Shown here: piece by piece, positions 8,670 to 16,858 of the stretch
Position numbering within the stretch: position 1 is the first letter of the stretch
How the letters are laid out: each line of letters starts with the position of its first letter
Source: Rubrivivax sp. A210
GTDB lineage: Bacteria > Pseudomonadota > Gammaproteobacteria > Burkholderiales > Burkholderiaceae_C
Direction: 5' to 3'
Assembly (NCBI RefSeq): GCF_904426505.1
Contig: NZ_CAJGBN010000045.1
Location: 124,001-188,000 of the forward strand
DNA length: 64,000 nt
Notes under the pieces: generated by a model
Seen by the model: only the letters and a program-made list of their open reading frames with translations
What the model was told of the DNA's origin: nothing
Databases searched by the model: none
Position numbers and translations under genes: made by a program

Positions 8670-9422
8670 ATGACGCCACCGACCGCGCCGCGGCAGCCCT
8701 TGCACATCCTGGCCTTCGACACCTCGACCGAGAAGCTGGCGCTGGGCTTGCACACGCCCGCGGGCGAGCACAGTCGCCTCACCGGGGGCGGTGCGTTGGC
8801 CTCGGCGGCCCTGCTGCCCCAGGTGCAGGGCCTGCTGGCCGAGGCGGGCCTGGCCATGGCCGACCTCGACGCCATCGCCTTCGGCCGCGGCCCCGGTGCC
8901 TTCACCGGGCTGCGTACCTCCTGCGCGGTGGCCCAGGGCCTGGGGCTGGGCCTGGCCCTGCCGTTGCTGCCGCTGGACAGCCTGCTCATCGTTGCCGAGG
9001 ACGCGCGTGTCCAGGCCGGCCTGGCCAGCGGCGAGGTCGCGGTGGCGATGGACGCGCGCATGGACGAGGTCTATGCCGGCCGCTACCGCTGGCAGGGCGG
9101 CGTCTGGCAGGTGATGCAGGAGCCGGCCCTGTTGTCGCTGGCGGCGCTGGCCGAGGCCTGGGCGGGCAGCAGCGTCGACGTGCTGGCCGGCTCGGCCCTG
9201 GCCGCCTTCGGCAAGCGGTTGGCCGTGCCCGCTTGCGGCCAGAGGTTCGAGCAGGAAGACGACCGCGCCGGCGCGCTGTTGCGCCTGGCGGTACGCGCGG
9301 CGCAGGCGGGCGAGGGCGTCGACGCCGCGGCGGCGTTGCCGCTGTACCTGCGTGACCGCGTGGCGCTGACCACGCGCGAGCGCGAGGCGGCGCGTGTTGC
9401 GGCGGGGGCGGCAGGCGCGTGA
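8670..9422 (+). CDS. tsaB: tRNA t6A synthesis protein TsaB
   Basis: ASKHA-fold partner of TsaD in the complex that transfers the threonylcarbamoyl group to A37 of ANN-decoding tRNAs. The 250 residues show FDTST near the N-terminus and GRGPGAFTGLR (~72-82), which identifies TsaB rather than TsaD (no HxxxH metal motif). It heads the tsaB-rimI-udg run; its TGA overlaps the rimI GTG by 4 nt. It is divergent from dacB across ~32 bp. Confidence 0.95.
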   Translation: MTPPTAPRQPLHILAFDTSTEKLALGLHTPAGEHSRLTGGGALASAALLPQVQGLLAEAGLAMADLDAIAFGRGPGAFTGLRTSCAVAQGLGLGLALPLLPLDSLLIVAEDARVQAGLASGEVAVAMDARMDEVYAGRYRWQGGVWQVMQEPALLSLAALAEAWAGSSVDVLAGSALAAFGKRLAVPACGQRFEQEDDRAGALLRLAVRAAQAGEGVDAAAALPLYLRDRVALTTREREAARVAAGAAGA

Positions 9423-9943
9423 ACGCGCTCTGGCGGCCCGACGCACCCGCCTGGCCCGCGCCAGCGCGGCGCCGCGCCATGAGCACTGCCGATGTGGCCG
9501 AGGTGCTGGCCATCGAGAAGACCGCCTACAGCCACCCCTGGACCCACGGCAATTTCATCGATTCGATTGCCGCTGGCTACCTGGCCGAGGTGCTTGTGGT
9601 CGACGGCGAACTGGTGGGCTATTTCGTCGCCATGGTCGGCGTCGAGGAACTGCACCTGCTCAACATCACGGTCGCGCCTCGGCTGCAGCGGCGTGGCCTG
9701 GGCCGGCTGCTGCTGGCCGCGGTGCAGGCCCACGGCCGCCACCTGGCGCTGGAGACGCTGTGGCTGGAGGTGCGCGCCGGCAACCATCGCGCCCGCGCCC
9801 TCTACCGAGATTGCGGCATGGCCGAGATCGGCCTGCGGCGCAGCTACTACCCCGCCGTGGGTGGCCGCGAGGACGCGGTGGTGATGCGCATGGCGCTGAA
9901 CCGCGCGCCGGGCGCGGCGCAAGGGGCCGGCGATGCAGACTGA
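9419..9943 (+). CDS. rimI: Ribosomal-protein S18 alanine N-acetyltransferase-type GNAT
   Basis: GNAT acetyltransferase, 174 residues, with the acetyl-CoA loop RLQRRGLGRLLL and the RimI-typical EVRAGNHRARALY, then SYYP near the C-terminus. Placement after tsaB is the usual context for RimI. It starts at GTG 9419 overlapping the tsaB stop (GTGA); an internal ATG at 9479 is an alternative that would remove a Pro/Ala-rich leader of 20 residues. Confidence 0.93.
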   Translation: MNALWRPDAPAWPAPARRRAMSTADVAEVLAIEKTAYSHPWTHGNFIDSIAAGYLAEVLVVDGELVGYFVAMVGVEELHLLNITVAPRLQRRGLGRLLLAAVQAHGRHLALETLWLEVRAGNHRARALYRDCGMAEIGLRRSYYPAVGGREDAVVMRMALNRAPGAAQGAGDAD

Positions 9944-10766
9944 GCGCCAGCGCGCCATGCTGCGCGCTATGGGGCTGCGCGTGTGGGCGCCTTTGGTGAC
10001 GCCGGACGCTGACCCGCTGCCGCTGCCCGAGGCTGCCGCTGCCGCGCCGCCGCCGCGCGTCGTCGAGCCACCGCCGCCCATCCGCCAGCCCGCGGCCACC
10101 ACGGCAAGAACACCCTCGGGCGCACCCGCAAGCACACCGGCCGCCGCACCTGCGCCCGTCCGCACGGCGGCCCTGCGCGCCGATGTCGCCGGCCTGGACT
10201 GGCCGCAGTTGCGCGAGGCCGTCGCCGCCTGCCGCGCCTGCGGCCTGTGCGAAAGCCGCAGCCAGACCGTGTTCGGTACCGGCCATCCGCAGGCGCACTG
10301 GATGGTGGTGGGCGAGGCCCCCGGCGAGCAGGAAGACCGCCAGGGCGAGCCCTTTGTCGGCCCGTCAGGCCTGCTGCTCGACCGCATGCTGGCCGCGCTG
10401 CAGCTCACGCGCGCCGACGACGGGCCGCCGGCCGAGCGTGTCTACATCGCCAACACGCTGAAGTGCCGCCCGCCACGCAACCGCAACCCGGCGCCCGACG
10501 AATTGGCGCAGTGTGAGCCCTTCCTGCTGCGCCAGATCGAGCTGGTGCGCCCGCGCCTGATCCTGGCCATGGGCCGCTTTGCGGTGCAGGCCCTGCTGCG
10601 CAGCGACGCCCCCATCGGCCGTCTGCGCGGCCAGGTGCACCGCTACCACGGCGTGCCTCTGGTGGTGACCTACCACCCGGCCTATCTGCTGCGCACGCTG
10701 GCCGACAAGGCCAAGGCCTGGGACGACCTCTGCCTGGCCGCCGGCGTGGTGCGCGAGTGCAGCTAG
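9933..10766 (+). CDS. Uracil-DNA glycosylase, family 4/5-like (iron-sulfur)
   Basis: Removes uracil from DNA. The 277 residues begin with a Pro/Ala-rich low-complexity arm (~20-75), then a catalytic domain with CRACGLC, GEAPGEQED (uracil-binding motif), a third Cys in LKCRPPRNRNP and a fourth in AQCEP, and YHPAYLLR near the end. The four cysteines match the 4Fe-4S cluster of family-4 enzymes. The start overlaps rimI by 11 nt. The N-terminal arm is usual in betaproteobacteria and probably not catalytic. Confidence 0.93.
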   Translation: MQTERQRAMLRAMGLRVWAPLVTPDADPLPLPEAAAAAPPPRVVEPPPPIRQPAATTARTPSGAPASTPAAAPAPVRTAALRADVAGLDWPQLREAVAACRACGLCESRSQTVFGTGHPQAHWMVVGEAPGEQEDRQGEPFVGPSGLLLDRMLAALQLTRADDGPPAERVYIANTLKCRPPRNRNPAPDELAQCEPFLLRQIELVRPRLILAMGRFAVQALLRSDAPIGRLRGQVHRYHGVPLVVTYHPAYLLRTLADKAKAWDDLCLAAGVVRECS

Positions 10767-10782
10767 CGCCAACCAGCCGCGC

Positions 10783-12156
10783 TCAGACCTTCTTCGACAC
10801 CTTCTGCGGCCGGTGCCAGCCCGGAATGGTGACCTGGCGCGCTCGCGCCACCGTCAGCTCGCCGGCCGGCGCGTCCTTGCCGATCACCGAGCCGGCACCT
10901 ATGGTGGCGCCGGCGCCTATGGTCACCGGGGCGCGCAGCACGCTGTTGCTGCCGATGTGGACGTCGTTGCCGATCACCGTGCGGTGCTTGTTGGCGCCGT
11001 CGTAGTTGGCCGTGATGCTGCCGGCGCCGTAGTTGACGCGCTCGCCCACCGTGGCGTCGCCCAGATAGGCCAGATGGTTGGCCTTGGCGCCGCGGGCCAT
11101 GGTGGAATTCTTGACCTCGACGAAATTTCCGATGTGGACATCGCTGCCCAGTTCGGCCCCCGGCCGCAGGCGCGCAAAGGGTCCGATGAGGGCGCCGGCA
11201 CCGACCTGGGCGCCCTCGATGTGGGTGAAGGGATGGATCACCGCGCCGGCGCCGATGCGGGCGTCGCGGATGATGCAGTTCGCGCCGATGCGCGCGCCGT
11301 CGTCGAGACGCACCTCGCCCTCGAAGACGCAGTTGATGTCGATCTCGACATCGCTGCCGCAGTCCAGCCGGCCTCGCACATCGAAGCGCGCCGGGTCGGC
11401 CAGACGCACGCCGGCTTCCATCAGGCGCTCTGCCTCGGCGCGCTGGTAGCGGCGCTCGAGGTCGGCCAGCTGCAGCGGGCTGTTGACGCCCAGCACCTCG
11501 GTGTCGCTGGCGGCGGCGGCGGCCACCACGGTGAGGCCGTCGGCCACGGCCAGCGCCACCAGGTCGGTGAGGTAGTACTCCTGCTGCACGTTGGCGTTGC
11601 TCAGCGTCATCACGCGGCGCTTCAGCCAGGCGGTGGGCGCGGCCATGATGCCGGTGTAGACCTCGCGGATCTCGCGCTGGGCCGGCGTGGCGTCCTTGTG
11701 CTCGACGATGGCGCGCACGGAGGGGCCTTCGCGCACGATGCGGCCATAGCCGGTGGCGTCGGCCAGTTCGATGGTGAGCAGCGCCAGCTGGCTGCCGCCG
11801 CAGGCCTGCACCAGGGCGGCGGCGGTCTCGGCGCGGATCAGCGGCACGTCGCCGTTGAGGATGAGCGTGATGGCGTGGCGATCGTCGAGCGCCGGTACCG
11901 CCTGCTGCACCGCGTGGCCGGTGCCCAGCTGCGGCATCTGGCGCACGAAGGCGGCGCCGCTGGCGGCGGCTGCGGCCTCGACTTGTTCGGCGCCATGGCC
12001 GGTGATGACCACCGTGCGCCCGCCCCCCAGCGCAGCGGCGGCATTCAGAACATGCTGCAATAGGCTGGTGCCGGCCAGGCGGTGCAGCACCTTGGGCAGG
12101 GCCGACTTCATGCGGGTGCCCTTGCCGGCGGCCATGATCACGACATTGAGTGCCAT
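10783..12156 (-). CDS. glmU: Bifunctional UDP-GlcNAc pyrophosphorylase / GlcN-1-P acetyltransferase
   Basis: Performs the last two steps to UDP-GlcNAc for peptidoglycan and lipid A. The 457 residues carry the nucleotidyltransferase motif AAGKGTRM and PKVLH at the N-terminus, then a left-handed beta-helix of hexapeptide repeats (~250-430) with GAGSITANYDG. ATG 12156 is the family start; earlier in-frame codons lie inside the divergent gene. glmS, the first step of the pathway, lies 31 kb away in this window. Confidence 0.97.
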   Translation of the reverse strand: MALNVVIMAAGKGTRMKSALPKVLHRLAGTSLLQHVLNAAAALGGGRTVVITGHGAEQVEAAAAASGAAFVRQMPQLGTGHAVQQAVPALDDRHAITLILNGDVPLIRAETAAALVQACGGSQLALLTIELADATGYGRIVREGPSVRAIVEHKDATPAQREIREVYTGIMAAPTAWLKRRVMTLSNANVQQEYYLTDLVALAVADGLTVVAAAAASDTEVLGVNSPLQLADLERRYQRAEAERLMEAGVRLADPARFDVRGRLDCGSDVEIDINCVFEGEVRLDDGARIGANCIIRDARIGAGAVIHPFTHIEGAQVGAGALIGPFARLRPGAELGSDVHIGNFVEVKNSTMARGAKANHLAYLGDATVGERVNYGAGSITANYDGANKHRTVIGNDVHIGSNSVLRAPVTIGAGATIGAGSVIGKDAPAGELTVARARQVTIPGWHRPQKVSKKV

Positions 12157-13084
12157 GCGGATGTTCTGGGTGAAAAGGCGGATTATCGGCTGCCTGCTGC
12201 CGGCCCTGCTGTGCCTTCTCAGCGGCTGCAATGCGATTCGCCTGAGCTACAACAACGGCCCCCAGCTCGGCTGGTGGTGGCTGGACGGCTATGTCGACTT
12301 CGCGCCCGAGCAGGCGCCGGTGGCGCGCGCCGCCATCGAGCGCTGGTTCGAATGGCACCGCGCGACCCAGCTCCTGCCCTATGCCGATCAACTGGCGGCG
12401 GCGCGCGCCCAGGTGGCCGAGCCCCTCACGCCGGCCCTGGCCTGCCGCTGGAACGAACGCCTGCGCGAGGCGCTGGACCCGGCGCTGGAGCGCGCGCTGC
12501 AGGACGGGGCCGATCTCTTGCCTGGCCTGCGCGAGCCGCAGTTCCGCGCCATCGAGAAGCGCTATGCCAAGGTGATTGCCGAGATGCGCGACGACTACCT
12601 GCAGGACAGCACGGCGGCACGCCGGCGCGCCTCGGTCAAGCGCACGGTGGCTTGGATGGAGCGGCTCTACGGCAGCGTCGACGAGGCCCAGCGCAAGCTC
12701 ATCGCGGCCTCGGTGGCGGCCTCGCCTTTCGACCCCGAGCGCTGGCTGGCCGAGCGTCAGCGCATGCAGCGCGAGACGGTGCAGACGCTGCGCCGCCTGG
12801 CGGCCGAGCGTGCCGACCGCGACCAGCGCATCGCCGCGCTGCGCATGCTGATGCAGCGCGCCGAGCAGTCGCCCGATCTCGACTACCGCGCCTACCGCCA
12901 GCGCCTGGTGGACTTCAACTGCGCCTTCGCGGCCCAGTTGCACAACGCCATCTCGCCGGCGCAGCGCCAGCATGCGCGCGAGGCGCTGCAGGGCTGGGAA
13001 GACGATTTGCGCGCACTGGCCGCCGGACCGGCGCCGGGCGATGCCTCGCGGCAGCGGCAGGACGTGCCGAACAACGGCAACTAG
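12155..13084 (+). CDS. DUF6279-like lipoprotein
   Basis: A 309-residue predicted lipoprotein. A basic/hydrophobic signal ends in LLSGC (Cys25), followed by a long charged helical domain rich in Arg, Glu and Trp (WWWLDGY, FAPEQ), typical of DUF6279 proteins of unknown function. The start could be ATG 12155, ATG 12161 or GTG 12170. The first shares two bases with the divergent glmU start, so neither gene has its own leader outside the other's coding sequence. Localisation is well supported, function is not. Confidence 0.75.
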   Translation: MRMFWVKRRIIGCLLPALLCLLSGCNAIRLSYNNGPQLGWWWLDGYVDFAPEQAPVARAAIERWFEWHRATQLLPYADQLAAARAQVAEPLTPALACRWNERLREALDPALERALQDGADLLPGLREPQFRAIEKRYAKVIAEMRDDYLQDSTAARRRASVKRTVAWMERLYGSVDEAQRKLIAASVAASPFDPERWLAERQRMQRETVQTLRRLAAERADRDQRIAALRMLMQRAEQSPDLDYRAYRQRLVDFNCAFAAQLHNAISPAQRQHAREALQGWEDDLRALAAGPAPGDASRQRQDVPNNGN

Positions 13085-13114
13085 CCTGGCTGTGGCAGCG
13101 TCGCAGCCCGACGC

Positions 13115-13714
13115 CTATTCGGGACGCTCGACGACGACGCGGCGCGGATTGACGCCGGTGTGCGGAAAGTCCATCAGCGCGGCCTCGAACATCGCCGCCA
13201 GCGTCTCGTTGGCGATCTGGGTCGAAGTGCCCTCGTGGCTGACGTGGGCCTCGAACAGCGGCTTGCCGCTGGCGCGGTCGCGGATCAGCAGCGCCACCTC
13301 GCGCTCGTAGCGCAGCGCGTCGTACTGCAGGCCCATGCCCCAGCGCGGGCCCATCCAGGGGCCGTAGCGGTGAAAACCGAAGCTGCCGCGCCACCACAGC
13401 GCATCGCCCCAGGGCGCCAGCATGGCGCGGCCGCTGCGCGCGCCGAGCTGCACCAACACCTCGGGCTCGGAGCCGGGCGCGGCGGCGGCAAAGCCCGCCT
13501 TCTCGAGCGCGGTGCGGGCCGCGGCTTCCAGCGCCTCGGCCTCGACGGCACGCGCCTGCTGCGACGGCAGGCGTTCGAAGGCGTAGCTGCCCGGCTTGCG
13601 CTCGGCCGGCCATTCGCCGTAAGTGCTGACATCGGTGGCCACGCTGCGCAGTGCGGCACAGCCACCCAGCAACAGGCTGCAGGCAAGCAGCAGCAGCGCG
13701 AGGGTGGGCTTCAT
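13115..13714 (-). CDS. DUF4136-like lipoprotein
   Basis: A 199-residue predicted lipoprotein with signal ending LLGGC. The following ~170 residues have the DUF4136 pattern: an N-terminal TYGEW...SYAFERLP stretch, a helix, a Trp/Gly-rich middle and a basic end. It begins 4 nt after the ttcA stop with a GAGGA-type site inside ttcA, so it is probably translated from the same mRNA. Function unknown; envelope association is likely. Confidence 0.75.
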   Translation of the reverse strand: MKPTLALLLLACSLLLGGCAALRSVATDVSTYGEWPAERKPGSYAFERLPSQQARAVEAEALEAAARTALEKAGFAAAAPGSEPEVLVQLGARSGRAMLAPWGDALWWRGSFGFHRYGPWMGPRWGMGLQYDALRYEREVALLIRDRASGKPLFEAHVSHEGTSTQIANETLAAMFEAALMDFPHTGVNPRRVVVERPE

Positions 13715-13718
13715 GGGT

Positions 13719-14648
13719 TCAGTCCTCCGCATCGTCATCGGCAGTACCGGGCAGCGAGGCGTGCAGCCGCACCACCGATGCGGGCGTGGCACAGGGCTCG
13801 TCGTCGAAGGCGATGTCGCCTCCGGGCACGGGCGCGCCGGTGGCTTTGATCGACGTGAACGGGTAGAGGTTCCTGTCCATCATGTGCGAGGGCGTGATGT
13901 TGCCCATGGCGGTGAGCATGTTGGCGATGCGCCCGGGGTAGTCGCGCTCCCAGTCGCGGATCATCTTCTTGACCTGCACGCGCTGCAGGTGGTCCTGGCT
14001 GCCGCACAGCGTGCAGGGAATGATGGGGAACTGGCGGTGCCGGGCCCAGCGCTCGAGGTCGGTCTCGTCGACATAGGCCAGCGGGCGGATCACGACGTGG
14101 CGGCCGTCGTCGCTGACCAGCTTGGGCGGCATGCCCTTGATGCGGCTGCCGAAGAACATGTTCATCAGCAGCGTCACCACCATGTCGTCGCGGTGGTGGC
14201 CGAGCGCGATCTTGGTGGCGCCCAGTTCGCCGGCCACGCGGTAGAGGATGCCGCGGCGCAGGCGCGAGCACAGGCTGCACATGGTGCGGCCCTCGGGCAC
14301 CAGCTTCTTGACCACCGAGTAGGTGTCCTGCGCCTCGATGTGGAAGGGGATGCCGAGGCCGGCCAGGTAGTCGGGCAGCACCTGGGCCGGAAAGCCGGGC
14401 TGCTTCTGGTCGAGGTTGACGGCGACGAGGTCGAAGGGCACGGGCGAACGCTGGCGCAGGCCGAGCAGGATGTCGAGCAGGCCGTGGCTGTCCTTGCCGC
14501 CCGAGAGGCAGACCATGACCTTGTCGCCGGCTTCGATCATGTTGAAGTCGGCTATGGCCTGGCCGACCTGGCGGTGCAGGCGCTTGGACAGCTTGTTGGC
14601 CTCGAAGGCGTTCTTTCTCACCGCCTGGCCGTCTGCCGGAGCGTTCAT
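13719..14648 (-). CDS. ttcA: tRNA 2-thiocytidine(32) synthetase
   Basis: Thiolates C32 of certain tRNAs using ATP and an iron-sulfur cluster. The 309 residues contain the PP-loop SGGKDS (~49-54) and the two CxxC pairs CSLC and CTLC that carry the cluster, plus GHHRDD. ATG 14648 overlaps the stop of the upstream SDR gene by 4 nt (ATGA). Order on the minus strand is SDR-ttcA-DUF4136. Confidence 0.96.
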   Translation of the reverse strand: MNAPADGQAVRKNAFEANKLSKRLHRQVGQAIADFNMIEAGDKVMVCLSGGKDSHGLLDILLGLRQRSPVPFDLVAVNLDQKQPGFPAQVLPDYLAGLGIPFHIEAQDTYSVVKKLVPEGRTMCSLCSRLRRGILYRVAGELGATKIALGHHRDDMVVTLLMNMFFGSRIKGMPPKLVSDDGRHVVIRPLAYVDETDLERWARHRQFPIIPCTLCGSQDHLQRVQVKKMIRDWERDYPGRIANMLTAMGNITPSHMMDRNLYPFTSIKATGAPVPGGDIAFDDEPCATPASVVRLHASLPGTADDDAED

Positions 14649-15436
14649 GGCGATTTCTCCGGATGCTGCGGTTCGCGGGCCAGGAACATCACGTCGCGTG
14701 CCTGCGCCAGCAGGTGCTGGCCGCCGTCCACCATCAGCGTGACGCCGGTGATGGCGGAGGCTTCGACGAGGAAGCACACGGCGCGCGCCACGTCTTCGAC
14801 GCTGGAGCTGCGCTGCAGCGGCGTCATGCGGTGGGCGGCAGCGAATTCGGCATCCGTCATGTTGCCGGAATTCAGCGTCACGCCCGGTGCCACGGCGCAG
14901 ACGCGCAGCCGCGGCGCCAGCGCCTGGGCCAGCATGGTGGTGGCCCCCTGCAGTGCCACCTTGCTCAGCGTGTAGCTCAGGTGGTCGGGGTGGGGGTGGG
15001 CCAGCTTCTGGTCGAGCAGGTTGACCACCACGCCTCGCCCCGACCCCGCACCGACCGCGGCATGCAGCCCGCGGGCCAGGATGATGGCCGGCGCGGTGTT
15101 GATGCGCCAGGCAGCCTCCATCGCCGCGTGGCCGAAGCTGAAGACATCGTCGTACTCGAAGACCGAGGCGTTGTTGACCACCGCGTCGACGCGGCCGAAG
15201 GCGGCCAGCACCGCGGGCACCAGGGCCTCGCACTGCGCCTCGTCGGCGAGTTCGGCGGCAAAGGCCAGGGCGCGGCCGCCGGCGGCTTCGATCAGCGCCA
15301 CCGTTTCGGCGCCTTCTTCGACCGCGTGGCGCGCGTGTACCGCCACGGCCCAGCCATGGGCGGCGAGTTCGAGCGCGATGGCGCGGCCAATGCGGCGTGC
15401 GGCGCCGGTGACGAGAGCGACGGGACGGGTTTCCAT
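14645..15436 (-). CDS. SDR oxidoreductase, pteridine-reductase-like
   Basis: A 263-residue short-chain dehydrogenase with the cofactor motif TGAARRIGRAIA (RRIG favours NADPH and pteridine reductases/FolM), NNAS and active-site YTLSK. Burkholderiales pteridine-reductase-like SDRs often sit beside ttcA, so reduction of dihydropterins is the best guess, but substrate cannot be read from sequence. Coupled to ttcA by an ATGA overlap. Divergent from the MidA-type methyltransferase gene. Confidence 0.8.
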   Translation of the reverse strand: METRPVALVTGAARRIGRAIALELAAHGWAVAVHARHAVEEGAETVALIEAAGGRALAFAAELADEAQCEALVPAVLAAFGRVDAVVNNASVFEYDDVFSFGHAAMEAAWRINTAPAIILARGLHAAVGAGSGRGVVVNLLDQKLAHPHPDHLSYTLSKVALQGATTMLAQALAPRLRVCAVAPGVTLNSGNMTDAEFAAAHRMTPLQRSSSVEDVARAVCFLVEASAITGVTLMVDGGQHLLAQARDVMFLAREPQHPEKSP

Positions 15437-15469
15437 GGCGCGGCGGCTGCGCTTCCTACAATGCGCCGG

Positions 15470-16576
15470 ATGTCATCCGACGGGGCCGTGAGTTTATCGG
15501 CGCGCCTGCATGAGCGCGTTGCCACGGCCATAGGCCGGGCCGGCGGCTGGCTGCCCTTCGACCGCGTGATGGCGATGGCGCTCTACGAGCCGGGCCTGGG
15601 CTATTACGCCCGCGGCAGCCGCCAATTCGGCGCCCTGCCTTCGTCGGGCAGTGATTTCATCACCGCCCCCGAGCTCTCGCCGCTGTTCGGCCAGGCGCTG
15701 GCGCGCCAGATCCTGCAGGCGCTGGATGCCGCTGAGGCCGACGAGATCATCGAGTTCGGTGCCGGCTCGGGCGCGCTGGCCTTGCAGCTGCTGCAGGCCC
15801 TGGGCGGTCGCGTGCGGCGCTATTCCATCGTCGACCTCTCGGGCACGCTGCGCGAGCGCCAGGCCGAGCGGCTTGCGGCTTTTGGAGATCGGGTGCGCTG
15901 GCTCGACGCGCTGCCCGACGACCTCCACGCCGTGGTGGTGGGCAACGAGGTGCTGGACGCGATGCCGGTGCAGCTGCTGCACTGGGACGGCAGTGCCTGG
16001 TTCGAGCGCGGCGTGGAACTGGACAGCGATGCGCTGCGTTGGGCCGACCGCGCCACCGCCTTGCGCCCGCCCTGTGATGCGCCCTTCGTGCCCGGCACCA
16101 CGGTCGAGATCCACCCCCAGGCCCAGGCCTTCATCCGCACCCTGGTCGAGCGGCTGCGGCGCGGCGCGGCCTTCTTCATCGACTATGGCTTCCCCGAGGC
16201 CGAGTACTACCACCCGCAGCGCACCGGCGGCACGCTGATCTGTCACCGCGCCCACCGCGCCGAGTTCGGCGATGACGACCCGCTGGCCGACCTGGGCGAG
16301 AAGGACATCAGCACCCACGTCGACTTCACCGGCATCGCGCTGGCGGCCCAGGACGCCGGCGCCGAAGTGCTGGGCTACACCTCGCAGGCGCGCTTCCTGA
16401 TGAACTGCGGCCTGCTCGAGCTGCTGCGCGGCGCCGACCCGCGCACGCTGGCGGCGGCGCAAAAGCTCATCGCCGAGCACGAGATGGGCGAGCTGTTCAA
16501 GGTGATCGGTCTTGCGCGTGGCGTGAGCCTCGATGCCCTGGGCTTCAGCGCGGGCGACCGCTCGCACCGGCTCTAG
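15470..16576 (+). CDS. SAM-dependent methyltransferase, MidA/NDUFAF7 family
   Basis: A 368-residue class I methyltransferase with YEPGLGYYARG, FITAPELSPLFG and EFGAGSGALA (SAM site), GNEVLDAMP, and FIDYGFPEAEYY. This is the pattern of NDUFAF7, which methylates an arginine in complex I NDUFS2 in mitochondria; the bacterial target is not established. ATG 15461 is an alternative 3 codons earlier. It starts 33 bp from the divergent SDR. Confidence 0.88.
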   Translation: MSSDGAVSLSARLHERVATAIGRAGGWLPFDRVMAMALYEPGLGYYARGSRQFGALPSSGSDFITAPELSPLFGQALARQILQALDAAEADEIIEFGAGSGALALQLLQALGGRVRRYSIVDLSGTLRERQAERLAAFGDRVRWLDALPDDLHAVVVGNEVLDAMPVQLLHWDGSAWFERGVELDSDALRWADRATALRPPCDAPFVPGTTVEIHPQAQAFIRTLVERLRRGAAFFIDYGFPEAEYYHPQRTGGTLICHRAHRAEFGDDDPLADLGEKDISTHVDFTGIALAAQDAGAEVLGYTSQARFLMNCGLLELLRGADPRTLAAAQKLIAEHEMGELFKVIGLARGVSLDALGFSAGDRSHRL

Positions 16577-16600
16577 CCCCGCCACTGAGCTGCGAACACG

Positions 16601-16792
16601 ATGCGCTGGCTGCTTGTCTTCCTGCTCGCCTGCCTGCTCTTCAACGGCCTGCAGGGCTGGTTGCGCAAGATCGGCCTCGGCCGGCTGCCGGGTGATTTCA
16701 GTTTTCGCCTGCGCGGGCGCGACTGGTATGTGCCGCTGGCCAGCTCGGTCGTGCTGTCCGTGTTGATGATGGCCGTTGGTTACCTGATTTGA
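16601..16792 (+). CDS. DUF2905 family small membrane protein
   Basis: A 63-residue protein with two hydrophobic segments (about 2-18 and 47-62) around LGRLPGDFSFRLRGRDWYVPL, the DUF2905 signature. Lies 24 nt after the methyltransferase gene on the same strand. Function unknown; inner membrane. Confidence 0.85.
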   Translation: MRWLLVFLLACLLFNGLQGWLRKIGLGRLPGDFSFRLRGRDWYVPLASSVVLSVLMMAVGYLI

Positions 16793-16858
16793 GGATGGTC
16801 AACATTCTTGGTATCTGTTAAGGAAGATGTCACTCTGTAGGGCTACTCTCGGCGCCCT

